NCBI RefSeq assembly: GCF_040149665.1
Contig: NZ_JBEFLP010000004.1
Location: 89,799-153,798, forward strand
Direction of reading: 5' to 3'
DNA from: Sulfitobacter sp. HNIBRBA3233
GTDB taxonomy: Bacteria; Pseudomonadota; Alphaproteobacteria; Rhodobacterales; Rhodobacteraceae
Length of the DNA stretch: 64,000 nt
The notes under the pieces were generated by a model. The model had not been told where the DNA came from. It ran no database searches and saw only the letters and a program-made list of their open reading frames with translations. Position 1 is the first letter of the stretch. Each line of letters begins with the position of its first letter. The position numbers were made by a program, and so were the translations under genes. Shown in pieces: positions 47,001 through 54,715 of this stretch.

Positions 47001-47747
47001 TGCCGATACGGTGCCCGCGTTTTCGATGAGCGCGCGCATCTCTCCGTCGCCTTCGGACGGCACCTCGATCTGAAGGAACCGGTCGCCCGACAGATCGAGC
47101 GTGGCACGCTCGCCCGCGCCGAAGCCGATCCGGCCCATCGGCACCATCACCAGCCCCGAGTTTGACACCCGACCGCCCAGAAGCGCCGCGAACCCGCCCC
47201 GACCCACGGTGATCGTTCCGCGGTTGTCGACAGCGGCGGAACTGCCCAGACCGTCAAACCGCAGCCGACCGGCCATGAAATCATCGTCACCGGTATCCAG
47301 CGTCGACCCCACGAAGCCGCCACCGGCGCTGACCTCTCCGGTTTTGCCGATCAGCAGACCGTTGGGGTTGACCACATAGACCTCGCCCGTCGCCGAAAGC
47401 CTGCCGTGAATTTCACTGGTGGTGGCGCCTGTCACACGGTTCAGGATCGCGCTGGAGCGGTCAGGCTGGCGGATCTCGACAGAGTTGCCCCGCCCGATCG
47501 AAAAGCTGTCCCAGTTCATCACCGCGCGGTCGGAGCCCTGATCAAGAACCATCACCCCCGCACCGGGAACAGAGACCGATACATCCCCCTGCGCGACAGT
47601 GCCCCCCTGCGGCAAGGCGTCTTGTGAAAATGCTGTGTGCGGGTGCAGGAATCCCAGAATGACCAGGGTCAGCGGCGCCAGCCGGGCACCCCAACGTTCA
47701 GAAGCGGAAATTACCCGAAATGCTGAAACGCGTGTCGTCAGAACCAT
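41061..47747 (-). CDS. Two-partner secretion exoprotein TpsA with GLUG-like and MBG repeats
   Basis: A 2228-residue surface protein secreted through TpsB. From ATG 47747 a long signal peptide (about 42 residues, ending TAFSQ) precedes the TPS/haemagglutinin-activity domain (about 45-300: VNPNGLLIGKTGEV). Next come a beta-helix region, then GLUG-like repeats (GGLVGRN, GGFAGYNE; roughly 700-1150). Eight MBG-type units of about 88 residues follow (about 1315-2015), with the pattern LEVTV-x-DARKTYG...GALTVDP. The last ~190 residues are helical with SGSCAEISG and YLACLSDALDD. No CdiA VENN motif or known toxin domain is seen. The start overlaps the tpsB end by 50 bases. Confidence 0.88.
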   Translation of the reverse strand: MVLTTRVSAFRVISASERWGARLAPLTLVILGFLHPHTAFSQDALPQGGTVAQGDVSVSVPGAGVMVLDQGSDRAVMNWDSFSIGRGNSVEIRQPDRSSAILNRVTGATTSEIHGRLSATGEVYVVNPNGLLIGKTGEVSAGGGFVGSTLDTGDDDFMAGRLRFDGLGSSAAVDNRGTITVGRGGFAALLGGRVSNSGLVMVPMGRIGFGAGERATLDLSGDRFLQIEVPSEGDGEMRALIENAGTVSAEGGSIEMRAATARHAARHAINLSGVAEARSVSVRNGVITLGGGAGGRVTVSGRVTTRAKAPRRPAIVVAESPRPLARRGGGDVTIIGRQIDLAGASIDASGPEGGGVIRIGGALRGSDGLPTALYLGVDAETTITADAWSMGDGGRVILWSDERTEFAGTISARGGDLGGDGGFVEVSGKDTLAFSGLVDSRAPAGAAGQLLLDPRNLNIDTTDSDPGASFVDVAVLSRNLESGNVTLTTEDIDLSDAGNITVNAEVAWASGFTLGMIADNDIVFNDGITAPSGGLELTADGTLTTAAAGEINVDTFRLFNGDWQQLGATLPGFSARDFALSGAIGTSFLRAMGGSGVDGDPYLLTDAFGLQGMGSDGLSSQSFALAGTIDAAGTDQWQLGLGFDPISAPVGAFTGSLDGQGNSIDDLTVLTSEIAGLFGETSGATITNLTLNNANVAGDSSVGILSGLSVDTTIDNVDVNGTLSLFGSGNFGGLVGELRGAGSTLSNSNFDGSVAIESESDLSNAIGGLVGRNFLGTISNSTVNAAITEGGTTLANRSVGGAVGINGGTMVGVGATGSVSATANGGPLYIGGLAGENNSVEGIANSSSSTTVSVTGTGSSEVAAGGLIGRSIGSTADASASGAVTVNAEGARVAVGGLIGRNQGTATRRAERLSATGDVTVSNLSAEEATLSSYIGGLVGVNAGPMTDASATGAVTVTSELVNSFVGGFAGYNEAVTEGSPEGDISVAFATGPVSYTTNLEGVVGGFVGGNAGSIEDAYSNSSVTLRMPSFGVEPVPDTYGTATGGFAGLNEGAMTRTAARGPVDNQAAAEVVSVVGGHTGANEGGTITDSYSTGALTDNSGAPLGIGSLVGGSTGGAIITSLGASTVTVGGAGDPGVEGLVGFYDRDLVTSAPTTNVVNSYWDEDAYGRTNPPGTGVGLGLSTAELQDTDAFFDRATADGWDFTVWAPGASGRYPSIYSIDRVVFAEPDPLALVYGETPDATATGSVTGGPSAYVFADAGETLDTSPIFQTLTFPDNTVGTRSFTVDTTPLTSSAAETYAVVALSGSADITPAPLEVTVNDARKTYGTGLTFDGTEFAITGGELFFADSLDTITIASAGAAAEAEVAGSPYAITGSAPVTGTRIGNYSIDFVDGALTVDPAALEVTVSDARKTYGTGLTFDGTEFAITGGELFFADSLDTITIASDGAAAEAEVAGSPYAITGSAPVTGTRIGNYSIDFVDGALTVDPATLEVTVNDARKTYGAGLTFDGTEFAITGGELFFADSLDTITIASAGAAAEAEVAGSPYAITGSAPVTGTRIGNYSIDFVEGALTVDPAPLEVTVSDARKTYGTGLSFDGTEFAITGGELFFADSLDTISIASAGAAAEAEVAGSPYAITGSAPVTGTRIGNYSIDFVEGALTVDPAALEVTVNDARKTYGTGLTFDGTEFAITGGELFFADSLDTITIASAGAAAEAEVAGSPYAITGSAPVTGTRIGNYSIDFVDGALTVDPAALEVTVSDARKTYGTGLTFDGTEFAITGGELFFADSLDTITIASDGAAAEAEVAGSPYAITGSAPVTGTRIGNYSIDFVDGALTVDPATLEVTVNDARKTYGAGLTFDGTEFAITGGELFFADSLDTITIASDGAAAEAEVAGSPYAITGAAPSGTGLQNYDISLANGALTVDPAALEITADDRTKTEGEAVAFDGTEFTARGLLLSDIVDSVTLFSEGAAVEATATDSPFAIEVLAAEGDRLENYAITFTDGALTVLEAEEEAEAPIFRPEVAPVFTLPNPADRITLSLSIGEESGPAGLGNGSGGGTPATAAALSDARETLETVQEIAGTLELASGSCAEISGDVDRYLACLSDALDDFANELDEIATDLPPGMQDVARIVRDARQNVNAARSRAQSRLAAATTDAQRDQIRRDAASEARAALDTAAAEIRKSIAFVRVDDPELASVQRATITTVAAAVDSVGIELSRATGL
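41958..43802 (-). repeat. Seven tandem ~264-bp repeats coding MBG domains in tpsA
   Basis: Unit boundaries fall at 43802, 43538, 43274, 43010, 42746, 42482 and 42218, each 264 bp apart; the last unit (to 41958) is 261 bp and diverges at its end. At protein level units 1 and 5 are identical, as are 2 and 6, and unit 3 matches the first part of unit 7. This gives a higher-order period of four units (1056 bp). A more distant eighth unit follows to about 41700. Confidence 0.95.
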
Positions 47748-49437
47748 TGTCCCGTTCTCCCTTGGCCAATTCGACCCTCAAACTGCTTGCTCTAAATCGC
47801 GACTCTGTCTGTGAAAAAAGATCGAACCCCACGCCGTAGGAATGGGCGCTTTCGTGGCCGCTTTCGACGGCGGTTGGTTGTTCGATCGAAACGCCCCCGG
47901 CGGCCACAAAGGCATAGGGGCTGACGAGGAAAGGCGTATTTGCAAATGTCGTGCGTGTCTGGTGCGCGATTTCGGCGCGGACGACCCAACCGCGGTCCCC
48001 GCGCAACGCTCCGGATTCGAACCCCGACAGCGCGCTCGCGCCAGAGAGGCCGAACTGTTCGGACGTGACCAGCGCATCCCCGAAAGACAATTGCGCACGG
48101 CCCGAAACCGACAGAATGATCCGTTCGGACAAAGCGCGCTGGTGGAAGGCCGAGAGGCTGAGCTTGGTAAATTCGGCATCCGCGCCCTGCCGCGACAACG
48201 GCGTGCCGGTGCCCACGTCATCGGCGCCGCGCGCGCCCCACGCATCAACCCCGCGCGACAGCACCGCCCCCAGATCGGTGAATGCCCCGTCCTCGTGGAT
48301 GTAGCTGAAGTTTGCGCCAAAGCGCAGGACTGTGGTTTCGTCTTCGTAGATCGGCGTCGCTCCGGCAATGGTGAGCAGATCCTGGCTGTCCTGCTGGCGG
48401 TCGACCGCAAAGGTCGTCGTCAGGTTCATCTGGCGCGACCGGATCACCGGATAGATCAGGCGCAGCGACTGGCGGTCGAAATTCGACCGGGTGGGTGCCG
48501 TGGCGTTATCCGGGGTCGTGTCACTGGTCGTGAACTCCGCGTTCAACAGCAGACCGGACACGCCCAGCGGCACCACGAAACCCGCCGCCAGCACGCGGTA
48601 GCGCGGATCACTGTCGAAAAACCCGCTCGGCGTGCCGGAAGCGCGGGCATAGATCGATTCGCCGTATCCGAAGGGGCTGTTGAATTCGACCCCGGCATTC
48701 AGGGACAGCTTTCCCAGATCGTCGGAAATCGCATTGTCGAAGCCGACAAAGCCGGTGATTTTCTTGTACTCGGGGTCGAGGGTCAGCACCGTGCCGCCCG
48801 GTGTCCGCCCCGATCCGAGCGCCGTACCGAGCGCCACACCCGCCGTGTCCCCCGCCAGCAGCAATTGCCGCTCAAGCTCGGCCAATGTCAGGCCCCTGCG
48901 GTTTTCGAGGGTCGAGGTCAGACGCTCGAGGCGCTGGCGCACTTCGGGCGGGACCGACTCCGCGTTCACCTCTTCGATGAAACCATCGACGACCTGTACC
49001 TTCAGAACGCCGCCGTCCCGCAGGCTTTGCTGGGGCAGCACGACGCGGGCCAGAACATACCCCGCGTTGGCGTAATCCTCTTCCAAGGCCGCGACAGCAT
49101 TGAACAGTTCCGATACCGGTACGCGGCGACCGGTCAGACGTGCCTCAAGCTTTGCGTTCGCGTCGGCCATCTGGGGCAATCCGCCCTGCAGGTTCACGCC
49201 CGACAGGGTGACACCGATCCGTTCGGCACCCGGAGGGGCCTGCGTGCCCGTTGCCCCGGAAAAGACAATCGCCCCGTTCAGATTCTGCAAGGGCGGCGTG
49301 AAACTCTCTGGGGTGACTGTGCTGGCCGTGGTTCCGTCCTGCGCCAAGGCAGGGCTTGCAGTGCAAAGCGCGACAGCCATTCCCGCACAGGCGGCAAATC
49401 GACGGAAGTTTTCAAGACGCAGCTTGGCTGTCACCAT
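47698..49437 (-). CDS. Two-partner secretion transporter TpsB (ShlB/FhaC family, Omp85 superfamily)
   Basis: Outer-membrane beta-barrel that exports TpsA. I choose ATG 49437 (579 residues) because it gives a good signal peptide ending SPALAQ (about residue 33); the open frame extends to 49551. A POTRA_2-type domain covers about 85-165 (RRVPVSELFNAVAALEEDY, then YVLARVVLPQQSL). The ShlB barrel follows, and the protein ends FRF, as expected of a barrel with a C-terminal aromatic. It overlaps tpsA by 50 bases and is the first gene of the TPS-caspase operon. Confidence 0.9.
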   Translation of the reverse strand: MVTAKLRLENFRRFAACAGMAVALCTASPALAQDGTTASTVTPESFTPPLQNLNGAIVFSGATGTQAPPGAERIGVTLSGVNLQGGLPQMADANAKLEARLTGRRVPVSELFNAVAALEEDYANAGYVLARVVLPQQSLRDGGVLKVQVVDGFIEEVNAESVPPEVRQRLERLTSTLENRRGLTLAELERQLLLAGDTAGVALGTALGSGRTPGGTVLTLDPEYKKITGFVGFDNAISDDLGKLSLNAGVEFNSPFGYGESIYARASGTPSGFFDSDPRYRVLAAGFVVPLGVSGLLLNAEFTTSDTTPDNATAPTRSNFDRQSLRLIYPVIRSRQMNLTTTFAVDRQQDSQDLLTIAGATPIYEDETTVLRFGANFSYIHEDGAFTDLGAVLSRGVDAWGARGADDVGTGTPLSRQGADAEFTKLSLSAFHQRALSERIILSVSGRAQLSFGDALVTSEQFGLSGASALSGFESGALRGDRGWVVRAEIAHQTRTTFANTPFLVSPYAFVAAGGVSIEQPTAVESGHESAHSYGVGFDLFSQTESRFRASSLRVELAKGERDNGSDDTRFSISGNFRF

Positions 49438-49699
49438 GGGGTGCACTCCAGAACAATGACTTTGATTAAAAATTGATACTCGATACGAAACGGCCGCTGA
49501 ATAATTTCGGCCCGTATCACAGTGTAACCCGCCTGCCACCGCTTTATGCAAGATAAATTTCGGTCATTTCCCCTATAAGCGCAAAGTTGCGATGCAAGCG
49601 CAGATCGAGGCATCCGGCACCGGTGCGCCCCCGCGCGAGCGGCCTTTTCCGGGACGTCCGGGGTTGCTACGATGCACTCATTTGAAGAGGTCGCACGCC

Positions 49700-50062
49700 G
49701 TGACGATATTTTACACGAAGGATTTGCAGTGGGTCCGCGAGACGCAGGATGGCTTTGTGGTGGGGCTGACTGCGCGGGCTGTGAAAGAGATGGGCAAGCT
49801 GACGCTGGTTGAATTGCCACCGCTTGGCGATCGTATCCAGATCGGCGACGAGGCGGTTCTGATCGAAAGCACCAAGGCCGCGACCGACCTTGTCGCGCCG
49901 CTGTCGGGTCAGGTGATCGAATGCAACGATGGCGTCACGCGCATGCCGACGCTCGCCAGTGAGGAGCCCGAAGGGGCCGGATGGCTGTACAAGCTGCGGG
50001 CGGAGGACCGCTCCGAACTCGCGCTTCTGTCGCGGCAGACGCCGGACGACGAGCAGGAATAG
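49700..50062 (+). CDS. Orphan glycine cleavage H-like lipoyl-carrier protein
   Basis: With GTG 49700 (GAAGAGG nine bases upstream) it has 120 residues. The opening FYTKDLQWVRETQDGF matches GcvH, as do GDEAVLIESTKAA with the expected lipoyl-lysine and LSGQVIECND, then GAGWLYKL near the end. No gcvT or gcvP is present here. Stand-alone GcvH-like proteins may act as lipoyl relay carriers or in unrelated processes, so I leave the symbol empty. The longer frame from 49592 has no family similarity before the GTG. Confidence 0.8.
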   Translation: MTIFYTKDLQWVRETQDGFVVGLTARAVKEMGKLTLVELPPLGDRIQIGDEAVLIESTKAATDLVAPLSGQVIECNDGVTRMPTLASEEPEGAGWLYKLRAEDRSELALLSRQTPDDEQE

Positions 50063-50650
50063 CGCAGATATTCCCTTTTGCCTTTGGCGGCTCTTGCCGC
50101 TTGAGCGCGCTGCATCTGCCATGGCTCCGAAGGCACCTCGGCGTTTTGCAGAATGTTCACTTTTGAAGGGTTGCCCTTCGAAAAACCGGCTGCAATGCTG
50201 TCCTCCCAAGCGGCGGCCCTGTCCGGCTGCTGCCTGTCAGGGTGACCATGCCGGAACACGGGCAATGGTCGGCTCGCTCGGCTATCCCCACAGTCTGAAT
50301 CCAATCGCAAAGCACAGAACCCACGGGCGAAATACCGGCGCACAGGTCGTGGAACGCAATTCCGCCATGCGGTATTGCGGCCTCGGGTTTTTCAGCCTAA
50401 CCTCTGGTTATGCCGTGTGTCTCTGGGAGGGTGATGTTCGGCGTGGTCGCGGGAAGGCTCTCTGTTGAACACTGCGTTTGACCGGCGAGGCAGGCCAAAA
50501 CGGCAAGAGGGGGATGCCGGAGAAGCCTAATCAGTATCTGGACCTCTTTTGCCGCCATCGCGCGATGCGCACAGCCGGATCGCGCGATCACGTTGCTGCG
50601 GCTCCAATCAAGACAACTTGAGAAAAAACAAACCATCGGGAAGGTAAACA
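50063..50650. other. 588-base stretch without a recognised gene
   Basis: Open frames here are short, overlap each other on both strands and have low-complexity Arg/Cys/Ser-rich translations, unlike real genes in this window. I see no tRNA, hairpin with T-run, or repeat. The last 60 bases hold the ribosome binding site (GGGAAGG) and probably the promoter of the TAXI gene. It could be a decayed gene, but no family is recognisable. Confidence 0.5.
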
Positions 50651-51841
50651 ATGAAATCCACAAAGAAATTTACGCAGTTGGTCCTCGGCTCGGCGCTCGC
50701 TACGTTCGGGCTGTCGGCTGCGGCAATGGCGCAGGACTATGACTGGCCGCGTCTGCTGGTCATCGGGACACCGGGCACCTCGACGGGCAGCTTTGCCTCG
50801 ACCAACGGCTGGGGCCCCACGCTTCAGGAAGAGACAGGCACAACCGTGCGCATCGTGCCAGAAGACAGCGAGCCGATGCGCTACAAGCGTCTGACCGACC
50901 GCGAGGATATCGCGATTTCTTCGGTGTCGGCGTCTGAAATGGCCGCGCAGACCGAAGGCTTCGGCGGCTATGCTTCGGCCAAGCCGCTGCCGCAGCGCAT
51001 TCTGTGGCACCATAACGACACGCCCTGGGGCTTTGTCGTCTCCGGCGATTCGGACATCCAAAGCCTTGACGATATCGCGAAGGGCGGCGTGCGCGTGACA
51101 TCCGGCGTCTTTTCGCCGGTGATCGTTGCGGTCATCACCGAAGCCCTGCCCGGCTTTATCGGCCTGTCCCCCGAAGAGGCGCAGGAAAAGATCGAATTCG
51201 TTCCCGCCTCTAGCTACGGCGAAAATTGCCGCTCCGTGGTTGAGGGCAAGTCTGACGTGGCCTATTGCTCGCCGATCTCATCGGTCCTGTCCGAAATGGA
51301 GGGTTCGCCCGGCAGCATCCGCTGGTTGCCGATGGACCCCGACGATACCGAAGCCTGGGACCGTTTCCTGAACGTGCGTCCGATGACGATCCCGACCAAA
51401 ATCTCCTTTGGCGTGAAAACGGCGCAGGGTGTGAATTCGATGACATCGAATTTCGTCTATTCGGTACCGGCCACTGCGGACACGGATTTCGCCTACAACA
51501 TGGCGAAATGGCTGCACACGTCCTTTGACAACTACAAGGGCACGCATGCGCTGGCGACCCGCATGTCGGTCGACCTGTTCCGTGAATTCCTGAATGCGAA
51601 CCCGATTCCGGTGCACGAGGGAACCGTGAAATACCTGCGCGAAATCGGCCAGTGGACCGAAGAGGACGATGCGTGGAACGAAGAAGCGATCGCGCTGATG
51701 GACCGCTGGATCGAAGCGCGCAACGAGGGCCTGAAAACCGCCGCCGAACAGGGCGTCCGCGCGGATTTCCAGGACGAAGAGTTCCTCGCGATCATGGAAA
51801 AGGCGACCGAAGGTCTGCCAGCGTTCCGTTCGCGGCTCTAA
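50651..51841 (+). CDS. TAXI-family TRAP transporter solute-binding protein
   Basis: A periplasmic receptor of 396 residues with a Sec signal peptide (about 1-27, ending AAMAQ). The mature start RLLVIGTPGTSTGSFA is typical of TAXI proteins. It pairs with the fused TRAP permease 81 bases downstream. The substrate cannot be told from sequence; characterised TAXI systems import small organic acids or amino acids. A GGGAAGG site precedes ATG 50651. Confidence 0.9.
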   Translation: MKSTKKFTQLVLGSALATFGLSAAAMAQDYDWPRLLVIGTPGTSTGSFASTNGWGPTLQEETGTTVRIVPEDSEPMRYKRLTDREDIAISSVSASEMAAQTEGFGGYASAKPLPQRILWHHNDTPWGFVVSGDSDIQSLDDIAKGGVRVTSGVFSPVIVAVITEALPGFIGLSPEEAQEKIEFVPASSYGENCRSVVEGKSDVAYCSPISSVLSEMEGSPGSIRWLPMDPDDTEAWDRFLNVRPMTIPTKISFGVKTAQGVNSMTSNFVYSVPATADTDFAYNMAKWLHTSFDNYKGTHALATRMSVDLFREFLNANPIPVHEGTVKYLREIGQWTEEDDAWNEEAIALMDRWIEARNEGLKTAAEQGVRADFQDEEFLAIMEKATEGLPAFRSRL

Positions 51842-51862
51842 GACGCGTCTGATCCGAAAATC

Positions 51863-51887
51863 GGCGAAGCGGCCCGACCGCTTCGCC
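51863..51887 (+). terminator. Strong intercistronic hairpin between TAXI receptor and TRAP permease genes
   Basis: GGCGAAGCGG and CCGCTTCGCC form a perfect 10-bp stem with a 5-base loop, followed by CGTTTG. It lies 22 bases after the receptor stop and 35 bases before the permease start. Such hairpins often protect the receptor mRNA or attenuate read-through, so the receptor is made in excess over the permease. Confidence 0.6.
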
Positions 51888-51922
51888 CGTTTGACCACAG
51901 TCCCCAATTTCCGGAGCACCAG

Positions 51923-53854
51923 ATGTCCGATCTGCAAAGTTCAGCGGCCGCCGACAGCGCGCCGAACGACGAGGTTACACGGCTTGGCCCGATGTTCTCG
52001 TTCACGTCCATCGCCTTTGTGGTTCTATGCTCCGCGGGGCTGGCGCTTGGGCTCTGCTATGCCTTCGGGGTGCCCATCGGGGGCAAGCGGATGCTCGAGG
52101 GACAGTATTACTGGTTTTTCATCGGTACATTCCTTGCTGCGGCATTCATCGCCCTGCCCGGACGCAAGGGCCAGACCGGCGTGCCGTTCTACGATGTGAT
52201 CGCCGCCGCCATCGCCTTCGGGATCTGCGCGTGGTTCTCCAATTACGCCTGGGACATCGTTCAATCGGGCTGGACGAATTTTCCGGCCGGTGTCGTGCTG
52301 TGGGTCCTGATGCTGGAAATCGCGCGCCGCTCTGGCGGGGTGCCATTCCTGCTGGTCGTTTTCCTTCTGGGTCTCTACCCGCTGGTCGCGGACTTCTTTC
52401 CGGGCCTGCTGATGGGCATTCCCTACAGTTTCGAGCGGATGATCGAAGCGCATATCTTCCGCACCGAGGGGTTGATGGGCATCACGACAAAGATCGTGGC
52501 GGAAATCGTCCTTGGCTTTCTGGTCTTTGCAGGGGTTCTGATCGCGACCGGGGCCGGGCAGTTCTTTATCGATCTCGCCAATGCGGGCTTTGGAAAATAT
52601 CGCGGCGGGGCTGCGAAGGTTTCCATCGTCGCAAGCGCCTTCTTCGGCTCGCTTTCTGGCTCTATCTTCTCGAACATTGCGGGGACCGGATCGATCACCA
52701 TCCCGACCATGAAAAAGGTCGGATACCCGCCACACTATGCCGCCGCGATCGAGGCCTGCGCCTCGACCGGTGGCGTCGTCATGCCGCCCGTGATGGGGGC
52801 CATCGCCTTTGTCATGGCGATCACGATCGGCGTGGACTACGCGACCATCATGGTTGCCGCGATCCTGCCGTCGCTGCTGTTTTACTTCGGCCTGATCCTG
52901 CAGGTCGACGCCTATGCCGCGCGCAAGGGTCTTGTCGGGCTGAAGCAGGAAAACCTGCCTTCGGCGCGCGCGGTCATGAAACGCGGCTGGCCGTTCCTGT
53001 CGGTCATGGTCTTTCTGGTCTGGGGGCTGCTCTACATGCGCTGGGAATACTACGCCCCGTGGTATGCCAGCGCGCTGATGATCGCTCTCAGCTTCCTGCA
53101 ACGCTCTACCATGATGACACCGACGCGCCTGTTCGCGACACTCCGTCAGGTGGGCGTACTGGTCACCCAGACCGCCGCCATCATTCTGCCCATCGCTTTT
53201 GTGGTCAGCGCCCTGACGATCACCGGCGTGACCGGCTCCATGACCTCCGGTCTGGTCGCCCTCGGCGGGGATAACGTCTATCTTATCATAGCACTCGGCG
53301 TGCTGGCCTGTTTCATCATGGGCATGGCCGGTCTTGCCATCGTGGCCTATATCTTTCTCGCCGTCACACTGGCGCCCGCCATCATCGAAATCGGCGGGCT
53401 GAACACCGTGGCCGTGCACTTCTTCATCGTCTACTACGCGATGCTGTCGGTCATCACACCGCCTGTGGGCGCCGCCGCCTTCCTTGCGGCGACAATCGCG
53501 GGGGCAAAACCGATGCAGACCTCCTTTACCGCGATGCGGCTCGGTGTCGTCATCTACTTTGTTCCGCTGTTCTTCCTGTTCCAGCCGGCGCTGGTGCTGC
53601 AGGGGGATCTGACCCCGTTGATCTACGTTCTGCCATCGATCATCGTAGGCATCATGCTGCTGGCCGGTGGCCTCGAAGGCTACCTCCTGGGCTTTGGCAT
53701 GGTGCGTCCATGGATGCGTCTTCCATTGGCTGTGGCAGGCTTCGCCTTCAGCTTTCCGGGACTGCTTACCACGGTCATCGGGGGGGCGGCATCGGCTGCC
53801 ATGGTCGCCCTGATCTGGCGGGACAACAGCAAGGAAAACACGGCTGTCGTCTAG
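51923..53854 (+). CDS. TRAP transporter fused permease (TAXI-type, DctQ-DctM fusion)
   Basis: An inner-membrane protein of 643 residues with many hydrophobic helices (about 15-17), consistent with a small 4TM subunit fused to the large permease subunit. Landmarks are the GSLSGSIFSNIAGTGSITIP stretch (about residues 240-259) and ACASTGGVVMPPVMGAIAFV, both typical of the DctM-like part of TAXI permeases. It works with the receptor at 50651-51841. Confidence 0.92.
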   Translation: MSDLQSSAAADSAPNDEVTRLGPMFSFTSIAFVVLCSAGLALGLCYAFGVPIGGKRMLEGQYYWFFIGTFLAAAFIALPGRKGQTGVPFYDVIAAAIAFGICAWFSNYAWDIVQSGWTNFPAGVVLWVLMLEIARRSGGVPFLLVVFLLGLYPLVADFFPGLLMGIPYSFERMIEAHIFRTEGLMGITTKIVAEIVLGFLVFAGVLIATGAGQFFIDLANAGFGKYRGGAAKVSIVASAFFGSLSGSIFSNIAGTGSITIPTMKKVGYPPHYAAAIEACASTGGVVMPPVMGAIAFVMAITIGVDYATIMVAAILPSLLFYFGLILQVDAYAARKGLVGLKQENLPSARAVMKRGWPFLSVMVFLVWGLLYMRWEYYAPWYASALMIALSFLQRSTMMTPTRLFATLRQVGVLVTQTAAIILPIAFVVSALTITGVTGSMTSGLVALGGDNVYLIIALGVLACFIMGMAGLAIVAYIFLAVTLAPAIIEIGGLNTVAVHFFIVYYAMLSVITPPVGAAAFLAATIAGAKPMQTSFTAMRLGVVIYFVPLFFLFQPALVLQGDLTPLIYVLPSIIVGIMLLAGGLEGYLLGFGMVRPWMRLPLAVAGFAFSFPGLLTTVIGGAASAAMVALIWRDNSKENTAVV

Positions 53855-53983
53855 CCGGCGCAGGCTGCACATCCATCGCCGGCAGCATATCGTTGACGGT
53901 CAATAATCATCACGGAGCGGGCGCATCATGCGCTCGTTTCGCTTTGCGGCTGGTGCGAGCGCTCTGAAGGCTCTGTCCCGATC

Positions 53984-54715
53984 TCAGCTTTCCCACATCC
54001 AGCGGCAGGCCGCATCGACCGCCGCGTGCAGGAGCAGCGTCAGGACCGCCAGTACGATCAGCGCGGCGAACATCAGGTCGATCTTTGCGCGACCGTTTGC
54101 CAGAAGCATCAGGTAACCAAGGCCGCAGGACGCGCCGACCCATTCGCCGATGATCGCCCCGATGGGAGCGTAGACCGCCGCCAGCCGCAGACCAGAGGCA
54201 AACCCCGGCATCGCGGATGGCACCCGCACACGCCACAGGATCCGACCGGGCGTGGCGTTCATCCCGCGGGCAAGCTCCAGCCAGCCGGGCGGTGTGCGCA
54301 TCAGCGCGTCGAAGAACGCCGATGTCACCGGGAAATAGATGATAAGAAGCGCCATCGCGACCTTGGACCAAAGCCCGTACCCAAGCCAGAGTGTCAGGAT
54401 CGGCGCCAGCGCGAAGACCGGCACCGCCTGACTGAAAACCAGCACAGGCCGCAGGACCGAACGGGCGACCGGAGACGCGGCGAGCAGGATCGCCGAGGCA
54501 AAGCCGAGCAGCGCACCGATCCCGAGGCCCAGAATAACCTCCAGCGTGGTGACGAGCGCATGGTCGGCCAGAAGTGCGCGACTGGTCCACAGCGTGGCAA
54601 AGACCAGTTGCGGACCGGGCAGGATAAAGCGCGGCAGATCGGCGAGGGTGACGATCGCCTGCCAGACAGCGGTCACCAGCAGGGCGATCCCCAGCGTGCG
54701 GCAGGCGCGTATCAT
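53984..54715 (-). CDS. ABC transporter permease, ThiX-like
   Basis: A 243-residue inner-membrane protein with six predicted helices and the BPD_transp_1 loop EWVGASCGLGYLML, as in SsuC/ThiX/TauC-type permeases. It overlaps the ATPase gene by ATGA and is the last gene of the thiamine operon. From context it imports a thiamine precursor (hydroxymethylpyrimidine or a formylated form). Confidence 0.85.
   Translation of the reverse strand: MIRACRTLGIALLVTAVWQAIVTLADLPRFILPGPQLVFATLWTSRALLADHALVTTLEVILGLGIGALLGFASAILLAASPVARSVLRPVLVFSQAVPVFALAPILTLWLGYGLWSKVAMALLIIYFPVTSAFFDALMRTPPGWLELARGMNATPGRILWRVRVPSAMPGFASGLRLAAVYAPIGAIIGEWVGASCGLGYLMLLANGRAKIDLMFAALIVLAVLTLLLHAAVDAACRWMWES

Noticed and set aside
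49909..50468. Overlapping open frames on both strands after the GcvH-like gene
   Set aside because: They have Arg/Ser/Cys-rich low-complexity translations, no ribosome binding sites of note and no family similarity; treated as non-coding.
52025..53872. 615-codon minus-strand frame opposite the TRAP permease
   Set aside because: It is very rich in His/Asp/Gln/Arg, as expected of the antisense of hydrophobic membrane helices; no motif is seen.
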